This document shows positions 1-6,195 of a stretch of DNA of 7,136 bases, piece by piece (position 1 is the stretch's first letter; the number at the start of each line of letters is the position of its first letter). A program made the translations under genes and the position numbers. The notes beneath the pieces were generated by a model, which saw nothing but the letters and a program-made list of their open reading frames with translations, was not told where the DNA came from and ran no database searches. The stretch comes from Planctomycetota bacterium (GTDB lineage Bacteria; Planctomycetota; Phycisphaerae; WQYP01), in the NCBI GenBank assembly GCA_021816165.1, contig JAKAYZ010000108.1, positions 1-7,136 of the forward strand, given 5' to 3'.

Positions 1-2549
1 TTGCCGTATGCCTCAATCTTCAGGCACCAGGGAAGCCAGACCCCAACGGGAATTTGCGGCAGGGAAAACTCCATGCGCTGCCATACCAGCAGCCCTTCTT
101 GCCCGGCGCCGGAACCCACCGCGTGGCTCACCCATTTACTGTCATCAAAATCCGATCGGTAAAAGCCGCGCGTCAGTCCGATGGGAGTTCCATGAAATTC
201 GATTTCCCCTCCAAAATCTGGACGTTTCGTGAATGACACCCGCCCAATGCCGCCCGATCGGGCCATGTTGTGCACCAACACCGCTATTACATTCCGTCCC
301 GGTTGCAACGCCTTGGCCGCATCGAATGTCCATGGCTGCGACGAGGAAGTACTCTGACCGATGAGACGGCCGTTAACGAATACCCAACCGTAGTCGTCAA
401 TGCGTCCGAATCGCAGACAGGTTTTCTTCGCCCGGATGGCGGCCGTTGAGATATGCACGGTTGTGCGAAACACCGCCCACTGGTTGGGTTTCATGATATT
501 GGTTTCGATTGAGGAACAGTCCACCCCGGCCCAATCGGCATCAAGAACGTCCGGGCCGACAGGCGCATCAGTCGGCCGTTTTGGCGGCGGTGTCACTTTT
601 ATTCGCCATTTTCGTATCAACATTTGTGGCGAAACGCTAGGCAAGGCGGCCGCCTTTAGCCCGTATTCGTTTTCAATGACCGATCCGAAATTCGGATGCC
701 CGGAGTTTTCATACACCAACGTAGCTTCCGCCGTATCGGGCACGTCAGTGAACGGCCATGAAAAGACGTTGCTCTCACCGCTTTTTTGAGCGTAGACGAT
801 CCGATCCCCAATTTGTGCGGTCGCACCGTCGCCCGGAGGCATGTCAAGAACCAGTTGCCGCCTGCCGCGTGCTTCCCCAGACCGGCGCACACGTACACGG
901 TAGTAGGAGAATCCGCTGGCAAAAACTCCCAGGTCGGCCAGCGACTCTCCGGCGGTGACCGGACGAAATATTGTTGGTAACGGGTCGGCCATCGTGCGCA
1001 CCGAATGGATTGTTACCGCCCCGGGCAGAACTTTCGGACGAATTGGCTCTTGCGGAACTTCCGGATACCAGCGGCCTTGAGCTGAATCCGTATATCCCGG
1101 CGGGAGATGCAGAATTTTCGAGCCGAATGGTTCCAGGTCGTAGTGCACCTTGAGGGGCTTTTTTTTGACCGACAGGCCGTCGCCGAAAATCTCCGCCACA
1201 CCGAAGCGACGGGAAACGTGCTGATCCGTGCGGATAAAAACGTAAACACTGCCGTCGGGCCCTTTGCGTGCCGCCACATGAACATCCGAAAAGCCGGAGG
1301 ACGCGCGAACGGGTATCTTATGCGAACGAGCCAGTGCCGGGCCATGCTCCTTGATCATCGCCGCAAGACCGGCGACCTGAAGGTACTTCGCCCCTACGCC
1401 TCCGTTTTCGCGAATCGGCGCGCTGTAGTCGTAGGTAGTGGCGACCCCACGGGCCGGCCAACCGCCAAAATTGGTGCCGCCGAAAAGCATATAATAATTG
1501 ATGATTGTGATGCCTTCCTGAATGGCGAAAAGCGTCAAATTGTTAATCTGCGGTGGAGTCAAATCCCAAACGTAATGATCCTCTTTGGTCCTGAGCGGCT
1601 GGACATCATCTACTCCAACGATCCATCCACCCTGCAACTCCGCAGTCATCAGGGGAGCATTCGGCTGCGCCCGGCGCATCGTCCGGTAATTGCCGATACT
1701 CGAATCCACTCTCCAGCCGGGATAGATATCCATCGCATCGAATACCTGTCGCAAATATGGATTGCGACTCCCAAGCACGGTTTTTCCCCAATTGATGAAC
1801 AACGGCACATCAATGCCATCCTCACGGGCAGAGGCCACCAGCGCTTCGAGGTAACGCCGTTTCACCTGATCCGGAAAGGAAATGCAGTCGTACTCGTTTT
1901 CAATCTGGAACAGGATAACTCCGGCTTCGCCGGGCTTTTTCCGCGTGATCTGGTGGGGAACAATGATCGGACATACGGCCCGATACCAGTGGCGACTCCA
2001 CTGAATGAACGTCGGATCGTCGCTTCTCAGCCACATGCCCTTAAAACTTTTCGGTCGCAAAGGTAAAAGCCACTGAGGCAGGCCGCCGGTATCCCACTCA
2101 CCGCAGATGTACGGTCCGGGGCGAATGGTCACGTTCAAGCCGAAGTCGCTGGTTGCCATGGTCAGCCAGTCATCAAGGTCCTCCAGCAGTTGAAATTTCG
2201 ACATGTCATCCGGGCTTGCGGGCTTTTCCCGCTCGTGAAAATTCCAGGCCACATACGTTTGCACGCCGTTGAAGCCGGCCTGCTTGATCTTCTCAAACCG
2301 CGCCCGCCATAACGGTTTCGGACAGCGGAAATAATGAAAGCATCCGCCGTAGGAAAAGAAAGGCTTGTCTTCCAGGAACAGGGACTTTCCGTCATATCGA
2401 ATGCGACGGGGATCAGCGAAAGGCCTTAACGGCATTGGGGATGAAGCGGCGGCGTCCGCCCTTGCGGTTCCAGTCCACCCGACCGCCGTCAGCATGCCCG
2501 TCATCGCAAGAAATCCGCGCCGACTCCAACCTTGCTTTTTTCCATGCAT
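1..2549 (-). CDS. Tat-exported GH35 beta-galactosidase, C-terminus beyond the left edge
   Basis: The frame is open from the ATG at 2549 to the window edge: 849 full codons, no stop and no frameshift. The family hydrolyses terminal non-reducing beta-D-galactose (EC 3.2.1.23). Residues 9-14 (SRRGFL) are a twin-arginine motif, followed by a hydrophobic stretch and a probable signal-peptidase site after ARA (residue 31), so export by Tat is predicted. The GH35 barrel starts near residue 52. Visible landmarks are TYVAWNFHE (98-106), IRPGPYICGEWDTGGLPQWL (142-161), QIENEY with acid/base Glu219, TAELQGGW with nucleophile Glu304, and YMLFGGTNFG (353-362). Beta-rich domains follow, including a jelly-roll-like segment around 717-727 (IDDYGWVFVNG). 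The start at 2549 is favoured by the intact Tat signal and by GGAG eight bases upstream. At 849 or more residues it is on the long side for bacterial GH35 proteins. Exact substrate (galactan, galactosylated xyloglucan or other) cannot be told. Family assignment is very secure. Confidence 0.96.
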   Translation of the reverse strand, partial: MHGKKQGWSRRGFLAMTGMLTAVGWTGTARADAAASSPMPLRPFADPRRIRYDGKSLFLEDKPFFSYGGCFHYFRCPKPLWRARFEKIKQAGFNGVQTYVAWNFHEREKPASPDDMSKFQLLEDLDDWLTMATSDFGLNVTIRPGPYICGEWDTGGLPQWLLPLRPKSFKGMWLRSDDPTFIQWSRHWYRAVCPIIVPHQITRKKPGEAGVILFQIENEYDCISFPDQVKRRYLEALVASAREDGIDVPLFINWGKTVLGSRNPYLRQVFDAMDIYPGWRVDSSIGNYRTMRRAQPNAPLMTAELQGGWIVGVDDVQPLRTKEDHYVWDLTPPQINNLTLFAIQEGITIINYYMLFGGTNFGGWPARGVATTYDYSAPIRENGGVGAKYLQVAGLAAMIKEHGPALARSHKIPVRASSGFSDVHVAARKGPDGSVYVFIRTDQHVSRRFGVAEIFGDGLSVKKKPLKVHYDLEPFGSKILHLPPGYTDSAQGRWYPEVPQEPIRPKVLPGAVTIHSVRTMADPLPTIFRPVTAGESLADLGVFASGFSYYRVRVRRSGEARGRRQLVLDMPPGDGATAQIGDRIVYAQKSGESNVFSWPFTDVPDTAEATLVYENSGHPNFGSVIENEYGLKAAALPSVSPQMLIRKWRIKVTPPPKRPTDAPVGPDVLDADWAGVDCSSIETNIMKPNQWAVFRTTVHISTAAIRAKKTCLRFGRIDDYGWVFVNGRLIGQSTSSSQPWTFDAAKALQPGRNVIAVLVHNMARSGGIGRVSFTKRPDFGGEIEFHGTPIGLTRGFYRSDFDDSKWVSHAVGSGAGQEGLLVWQRMEFSLPQIPVGVWLPWCLKIEAYG

Positions 2550-2557
2550 AGTTGAGG

Positions 2558-2561
2558 CTCC
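2558..2561 (-). promoter_or_regulatory. Ribosome binding site of the GH35 gene
   Basis: GGAG on the minus strand lies eight bases before the ATG at 2549. It supports that ATG over the internal ATG at residue 16, which would cut off the twin-arginine motif. Confidence 0.65.
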
Positions 2562-2606
2562 AATAATTTTCGGATGGCAGTTTATGCGTGCCAATCGCTA
2601 TTATGC

Positions 2607-2631
2607 TATCCCTAAAGCTGCAATTGGGATA
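2607..2631. repeat. Spaced inverted repeat, possible operator upstream of GH35
   Basis: TATCCC at 2607-2612 and GGGATA at 2626-2631 are exact inverted copies with 13 bases between them, about 60 bases upstream of the GH35 ATG. Position and symmetry fit a binding site for a dimeric regulator, but six-base arms can arise by chance and no regulator gene is in the window. Confidence 0.25.
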
Positions 2632-3039
2632 CAAATGGCTATGAAGATTGCAGGATTGGCGGCGCGTTGCCGCGATATAGTTGGACCTTTGGACCACCGG
2701 ACAGAACTCAAGTTGGCGGCTTCGCAAAACGGCCGTATCGTTTATTCCAGAGGATATGTTAAGATTGTTTCGAGATTGTACCAGAGGCTGCTGGTGTCGG
2801 ACTGCGGGCAAATCGGATAACTCGCCGTCTGATACGGAGGTCATTATCCAAGACGCCCCGCACCAACGAACCGGCCGGAGGCCGATCGTATAACCTTGAA
2901 CACGGGCTTGGCTCGATATGCTCCAATGCCTTGGAACACTGTTTGAAGAACCGACTGCGATCTTTCACGGCATGCTGCAGCGGACCGGCATTTGCCATTA
3001 CACAGAGTTCAGGATCAACCAGTGCCCGACACAAAACGA

Positions 3040-4788
3040 ATGCAGATGAATGACATTTTATTAAAACTCTCCAAACACTTTCTGCTTTGGGCAATCGTGA
3101 CAGTGGCAATGCTGGCTGAAGGTACAACCGCTTTGGCGGGCGAGTCGAAGGCATTGCAATTTTCCGTCTCATACCCCGCGACGCTGCAGTCGCAAGGCCT
3201 TCAAGGACGATTGTACGTTATTCTTTCAGTGAAGGATTCCCCGCAACCAAGATTCCAGGTTAATGACAGCATCCGCACGGCGGAGATATTTGGAAGGCAA
3301 TGCCGCCACTGGTTGCCGGGCCGGACACTCAGCGTTACGAATCGTGCCCCGGGTTACCCGATTGCGAGACAGCAGGATATCCCACCCGGACAATATTATG
3401 TGCAAGCACTGTTCAATGTATATACAACATTTCATCGCGCTGATGGAACAGTCGTTCGTTTACCGATGGATCGGGGGGAAGGCCAACAATGGAACAGAAA
3501 GCCGGGCAACTTGTACAGCATCCCCCGCCGCTGTTACATCAATCCGCAATCCGGTGGTGTGATCCATTTGGAATTAACCCGCAGGATTCCGCCGTTGCCG
3601 CGCCTGCACAGCACGCGGTACCTTCGGCGCTTCAGGCTGAAAAGCCGGTTAATCAGCCGATTCTGGGGGCGTCCGATGTATATCAGCGGAATGGTGCTTC
3701 TGCCGCACGGATGGTATTCACATCCTTCGGCGCATTACCCCCTGATCCTGTACGAGAGTCATTTCCAGCGGGATTTTGCAATCCCTGTTCCCATGAAATC
3801 CCGGCCGGCGCCACCAAAACCCACCGGCTGGGCCGCCACCCAGGCTGCATACGAATACCGCCTTTATAGGGATTGGAAATCGGGGAAATTGCCGCATGTG
3901 TTGATCATGATCACCAATACGCCCAACCCCTATTATGACGACGCCTACGCCGTCAATTCGGCGAATATTGGCCCCTACGGGGACGCCATCGTGCATGAAG
4001 TGATCCCATTTGTGGAAAACAAATACCGCGGAATCGGCCAACCATGGGCCCGGGCCCTCTATGGATATTCCACCGGTGGCTGGGAAGCCCTGGCGCTGCA
4101 GATATGTTATCCCGGTCAATTCAACGGTGTCTGGGCCGCCTGTCCGGACCCCGTCAATTTTCATGCGTTCATGGATGTTAATCTGTACCGCGATAAAAAC
4201 GCTTTCTGGCGGCTGGGGCCATTCTCACGCGTACCCCGTCCCGCGGCACGAAGAACGGACGGAACGGTCCTCACCACCATGGCGAGGGAAATGTTGCGTG
4301 AACGGGTGCTCGGTTCCAAAGGCCGTTCATCCCGGCAGTTTGACGCTTGGCAGGCGGTATTCAGTCCGGAAGGAAAAAATGGCTATCCATCGGCGATTTG
4401 GAATCCACATACGGGCCAAATTCACCGCACAATCGCGCAATACTGGCGATCACATTATGATCTCTGCCATTATCTTAAGAGTCATTGGAGCGCAATTGGT
4501 CCAATGTTAAAGGGTAAAATCCACCTGACAGTTGGAACCATGGATACTTTTTATCTGAACAATGCTGTCCGCATGCTGCAAACGTTTCTGGCTTCAACAC
4601 GCCATCCGCATGTCGGCGGTTCGTTTGAATACGGCCCTGGGCGGCCCCATGGCTGGTGGGGAGGCGGTGCGAATATGACTACCGGCATGAGCGCCTTAAC
4701 CGCCCCCGAACGGGATATCACCGCAATGGTAAAGCACATGCTGGCAACAGCTCCTCCGGGATCGGACGTGCACAGCTGGCGGTATTAG
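3040..4788 (+). CDS. Secreted alpha/beta-hydrolase esterase (PF00756-like)
   Basis: This 582-residue protein has an N-terminal signal peptide: Asn/Lys-containing start, hydrophobic core LLWAIVTVAMLA, and probable cleavage after ALA near residue 33. Residues of about 38-210 form a beta-rich N-terminal domain I cannot name. The catalytic part resembles the putative-esterase family (enterochelin esterase/feruloyl and acetyl-xylan esterase relatives). It shows DAIVHEVIPFVENKYRG, then GYSTGG with nucleophile Ser344, VGTMDTFY with likely acid Asp502, and GRPHGWW with likely base His537. Such enzymes cleave ester substituents; next to a GH35 enzyme, removal of acetyl or aryl esters from polysaccharide is likely, though the substrate is inferred. 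Start: the frame extends back to a TTG at 2992, but the signal peptide fits an ATG at 3040 or 3046. None of the three has a strong ribosome binding site, so the start is uncertain by up to 18 codons. Confidence 0.9.
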   Translation: MQMNDILLKLSKHFLLWAIVTVAMLAEGTTALAGESKALQFSVSYPATLQSQGLQGRLYVILSVKDSPQPRFQVNDSIRTAEIFGRQCRHWLPGRTLSVTNRAPGYPIARQQDIPPGQYYVQALFNVYTTFHRADGTVVRLPMDRGEGQQWNRKPGNLYSIPRRCYINPQSGGVIHLELTRRIPPLPRLHSTRYLRRFRLKSRLISRFWGRPMYISGMVLLPHGWYSHPSAHYPLILYESHFQRDFAIPVPMKSRPAPPKPTGWAATQAAYEYRLYRDWKSGKLPHVLIMITNTPNPYYDDAYAVNSANIGPYGDAIVHEVIPFVENKYRGIGQPWARALYGYSTGGWEALALQICYPGQFNGVWAACPDPVNFHAFMDVNLYRDKNAFWRLGPFSRVPRPAARRTDGTVLTTMAREMLRERVLGSKGRSSRQFDAWQAVFSPEGKNGYPSAIWNPHTGQIHRTIAQYWRSHYDLCHYLKSHWSAIGPMLKGKIHLTVGTMDTFYLNNAVRMLQTFLASTRHPHVGGSFEYGPGRPHGWWGGGANMTTGMSALTAPERDITAMVKHMLATAPPGSDVHSWRY

Positions 4789-4823
4789 AAAGCTCCCGCA
4801 AAACGGTTCCCATGGCGGGCCTG

Positions 4824-4846
4824 CCCCGCACCGGCCCTTTGCGGGG
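4824..4846 (+). terminator. GC-rich stem-loop after the esterase gene
   Basis: CCCCGCA (4824-4830) pairs with TGCGGGG (4840-4846) around a nine-base loop, 35 bases after the esterase stop codon. Placement fits transcription termination, but no T-run follows on either side, so it is not a classic intrinsic terminator. It may be an mRNA 3'-end structure. Confidence 0.35.
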
Positions 4847-4903
4847 AAGTCCAAATCGTCCAGCCGATCTTGCATTAACCCGCCGTTTCATCTTAAGGCG
4901 AAC

Positions 4904-4930
4904 AATTGATCGGGCGATCAGATATCAATT
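4904..4930. repeat. Nested inverted repeats, possible operator
   Basis: AATTGAT (4904-4910) and ATCAATT (4924-4930) are exact inverted copies 13 bases apart. Inside and overlapping them, TGATC (4907-4911) and GATCA (4916-4920) form a second inverted pair around GGGC. The two symmetries share the left arm. The site lies in the gap before the small gene and could be a regulator site; function is unproven. Confidence 0.25.
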
Positions 4931-4998
4931 TACGCGCCCGTTTGCACTGTAACGCAACGTACACGACGCCGGGAAGAATATTTACTTTTCAGGATAGC

Positions 4999-5058
4999 AT
5001 GACATTTGACTATGGAGAATTTTATCATGTATCTATTAATATAAATATTACGACTTAA
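4999..5058 (+). CDS. Possible 19-residue leader peptide
   Basis: ATG at 4999 opens a short frame that ends with TAA at 5056-5058. AGGA at 4991-4994 precedes it with only four bases of spacing, which is short. The peptide (starting MTFDYGEFYHV, ending in an Ile/Asn/Thr-rich tail) matches nothing I know. Its stop codon overlaps the first base of the hairpin arm that pairs with the next gene's ribosome binding site, the geometry expected of a leader ORF in translational attenuation. Against it, the region is AT-rich and a candidate promoter lies inside the frame, which would put transcription start downstream of this ATG. It could be chance. Confidence 0.2.
   Translation: MTFDYGEFYHVSININITT
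5006..5035 (+). promoter_or_regulatory. Candidate promoter for the small gene
   Basis: TTGACT (5006-5011) resembles a -35 box. TATCTA (5030-5035) is a poor -10 match, 18 bases further on, in a strongly AT-rich segment. Transcription would begin around 5041-5045 and give a leader of about 80 bases that contains the whole ribosome-binding-site hairpin. Only the -35 half is a good match. Confidence 0.3.
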
Positions 5059-5121
5059 CGAATCTCCTGCTGCACAGGCCGACTTTTTTTTAAAATACCG
5101 CGCCAAAGCAGGAGAATTCGT
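5058..5121 (+). promoter_or_regulatory. Hairpin sequestering the ribosome binding site of the small gene
   Basis: The 5' arm ACGAATCTCCTGCT (5058-5071) is complementary to the 3' arm AGCAGGAGAATTCGT (5107-5121): 14 base pairs with one bulged A at 5115 or 5116. The loop is 35 bases (5072-5106) and contains a run of eight T. The 3' arm includes AGGAG (5110-5114), the Shine-Dalgarno sequence of the gene starting at 5123, and ends one base before its ATG. Folded RNA would therefore hide the ribosome binding site. The pairing is read directly from the sequence; a switching role (leader translation, temperature, small RNA or protein binding) is inference. Confidence 0.6.
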
Positions 5122-5122
5122 C

Positions 5123-5230
5123 ATGGACCCCAAAGTCATCAATCGTCCCAATCAGCTCACGCGCGGAGCCTGCGGTTTGCTGTTAACCGCCGCGGCTGTT
5201 TATGGCGTGGCAACCAGCGTGCTCGCGTAA
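5123..5230 (+). CDS. 35-residue predicted small membrane protein
   Basis: ATG at 5123 follows AGGAG with eight bases of spacing, the best ribosome binding site in the window, and the frame closes at TAA 5228-5230. The N-terminal half is polar (MDPKVINRPNQLTRG). Residues 17-35, from CGLLL to TSVLA, are an uncharged hydrophobic stretch long enough for one membrane span, with the C-terminus at or in the membrane. Cys17 is preceded by RGA, which does not fit a lipobox, so a lipoprotein is unlikely. An uncleaved signal-like segment or tail-anchored micropeptide is the best description. I recognise no family. It is convergent with the acetyltransferase and stands alone; the upstream hairpin suggests its translation is controlled. 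Short length is the main reason for doubt. Confidence 0.6.
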   Translation: MDPKVINRPNQLTRGACGLLLTAAAVYGVATSVLA

Positions 5231-5233
5231 TGC

Positions 5234-5249
5234 CCGGTTCCGGAACCGG
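5234..5249 (+). terminator. Perfect 16-base palindrome after the small gene
   Basis: CCGGTTCCGGAACCGG is a perfect palindrome three bases after the small gene's stop codon. As RNA it folds to a six-pair stem with a CCGG tetraloop. Only a TTTT (5255-5258) follows, so termination is plausible but weak. It lies between convergent genes and could act for both. A protein-binding site is an alternative. Confidence 0.4.
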
Positions 5250-5329
5250 CGTCACTTTTGGCAATTGCCGCGGGTGGCGCTGCACCCCCTGTTACGCGGG
5301 CGGCGGGCGAGTAAAATACCTGCAGCAAG

Positions 5330-5845
5330 CTAACCGGACGCGGACTGAATCATTTCCAGATAAGTTACCTGATAACCGGCCGCGGTAAAAAGGGATTGGG
5401 CGGCGGGGTTTTTATTTGCGGCAATCAGTCGAACTTGCGACACGCCCTGCCCGGCGGCCCAATGGCGCACCTCGACAAGCAACTGTTTGGCCACGCCGTG
5501 ACGACGGAACTCCGGCAGCACGGCAATTTCGTGGATAAATGCGTAACGCCGACATTGATAAATCGGAATTTCGTCCATCAGGTTGGCCACCACAGTACCG
5601 GCAAGCTCGCCCGGGCCATCAGGCCTTTCAAATACCCGGGCACATAGAACCAGCCATTGCGGATCCGTTATGATCCGCGAGAGCCATTGGGGATATCGCT
5701 CCGATACATCCGGCCGCAGACTCCATCGTAATGGCGAATATTCTTCGTGCTGGCGCTCTACGGCCAAGCACATATCGGCCACCCATGGCACATCGGCAGC
5801 GGCGGCGGGCGCAATTCGGATGATCAACTGCGGTTCGTCACTCAT
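5330..5845 (-). CDS. GNAT family N-acetyltransferase
   Basis: A complete 171-residue cytoplasmic protein of usual GNAT length, transferring acetyl from acetyl-CoA to an amine of an unknown acceptor. The N-terminal strand and helix (IRIAPAAAADVPWVADMCL, 9-27) are typical. Motif A spans HEIAVLPEFRRHGVAKQLL (105-123), with R115-H-G-V-A as the pyrophosphate-binding loop. Motif B follows with NKNPAAQSLFTAAGY (144-158). The frame extends upstream to 6034, but that extension is not GNAT-like. The ATG at 5845 matches the family's start, and a TATAAT box lies just before it (see promoter), so the longer start is unlikely. No Shine-Dalgarno sequence is visible, consistent with a leaderless message. Substrate cannot be inferred, and the neighbours give no clue. 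Confidence 0.92.
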   Translation of the reverse strand: MSDEPQLIIRIAPAAAADVPWVADMCLAVERQHEEYSPLRWSLRPDVSERYPQWLSRIITDPQWLVLCARVFERPDGPGELAGTVVANLMDEIPIYQCRRYAFIHEIAVLPEFRRHGVAKQLLVEVRHWAAGQGVSQVRLIAANKNPAAQSLFTAAGYQVTYLEMIQSASG

Positions 5846-6195
5846 GACCGGATTATAGCAACACAAACGCCAACCCGAAGGGAAAACGACAAATTCAGCC
5901 TCACCCGATTTTTGCCGATCTTCGGCTCGATGGTCGCCACCGCACGAGTTTCGACCTGAACCAGCGGCCTTAATACAATCCCTGCGATCGGCTTCTTTTC
6001 CGGACAGGGTAGAGTCGGCGGAGGCTTTTCTCACTGCCGAACACCGGCCAAAGGCCGCATTTCCGATTCAGCCGCAGGTCAATCTCAACCGCGTAGGCGA
6101 ACTTCAAACAAAGTCCACGGTTATGGACACAGATATTTTCACATGCGGCAAGGCGGCTCTACTGGCCGGGCAGCGTGAACGCAAACCAGCCTAAA
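5846..6195. other. Intergenic region before the acetyltransferase
   Basis: Apart from the acetyltransferase promoter at its left end, about 350 bases hold no gene I can support. There is one short hairpin, CGGCC-AAA-GGCCG (6045-6057), with no T-run, about 140 bases after the GH-A hydrolase stop. No intrinsic terminator, tRNA or small ORF with a ribosome binding site was found. Confidence 0.55.
5852..5879 (-). promoter_or_regulatory. Promoter of the acetyltransferase gene, probably leaderless
   Basis: A perfect TATAAT occupies 5857-5852 on the minus strand, six bases before the ATG at 5845. Transcription normally starts about seven bases after the -10 box, which would be at the ATG itself. 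The -35 region is weak (TTCGGG at 5879-5874, 16-base spacing). Confidence 0.5.

Larger units (their letters stand above)
2550..3039. other. Long divergent intergenic region
   Basis: About 490 bases separate the divergent GH35 and esterase starts. Frames of about 130-150 codons cross it on both strands, but none has a good ribosome binding site, a recognisable motif or protein-like composition, and some run into the flanking genes. It presumably holds the promoters of both genes. I see the GH35 ribosome binding site, one inverted repeat (2607-2631), and no convincing -35/-10 pair. A decayed gene cannot be excluded, but nothing in the translations is recognisable. Confidence 0.6.
4789..5122. 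other. Intergenic region with an AT-rich regulatory leader
   Basis: The first part (to about 4970) has the base composition of the rest of the window and holds a GC-rich stem-loop and a nested inverted repeat. From about 4975 to 5060 it becomes strongly AT-rich, as promoter and leader DNA often is. It ends in the structured segment that covers the ribosome binding site of the 35-residue gene. No conventional gene is visible; a possible 19-codon leader ORF is listed separately. Confidence 0.6.

Noticed and set aside
1158..1166. Slippery A-AAA-AAG in the GH35 frame (Lys462-Lys464), as in dnaX-type -1 frameshifting
   Set aside because: The heptamer is in the correct phase, but the zero frame stays open through good C-terminal domains. 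I see no strong stem or upstream Shine-Dalgarno-like stimulator, and the -1 frame continues for about 100 codons without recognisable protein.
1107..2066. 319-codon plus-strand frame
   Set aside because: It is antisense to the GH35 catalytic region, whose motifs are unmistakable; long antisense frames are common opposite GC-rich genes.
2575..2594. Sigma-54-like TTGGCACG on the minus strand upstream of GH35
   Set aside because: The -12 GC element is two bases too far from the -24 GG and the TTGC part is absent.
2365..2844. Overlapping frames on both strands at the GH35 start and in the divergent gap
   Set aside because: They overlap the secure GH35 coding frame or lack start signals, and neither translation resembles a protein family.
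2759..2998. Minus-strand frame starting with ATG at 2998 (MANAGPLQHAV...)
   Set aside because: No ribosome binding site, no recognisable motif, and the composition looks like noncoding DNA read by chance.
5272..5287. GGGTG-loop-CACCC hairpin between the convergent genes
   Set aside because: Only five pairs, no T-run on either strand; not enough to call a terminator.
5846..6034. 63-residue N-terminal extension of the acetyltransferase
   Set aside because: Not GNAT-like, no ribosome binding site, and a perfect TATAAT box lies inside it just before the ATG at 5845.
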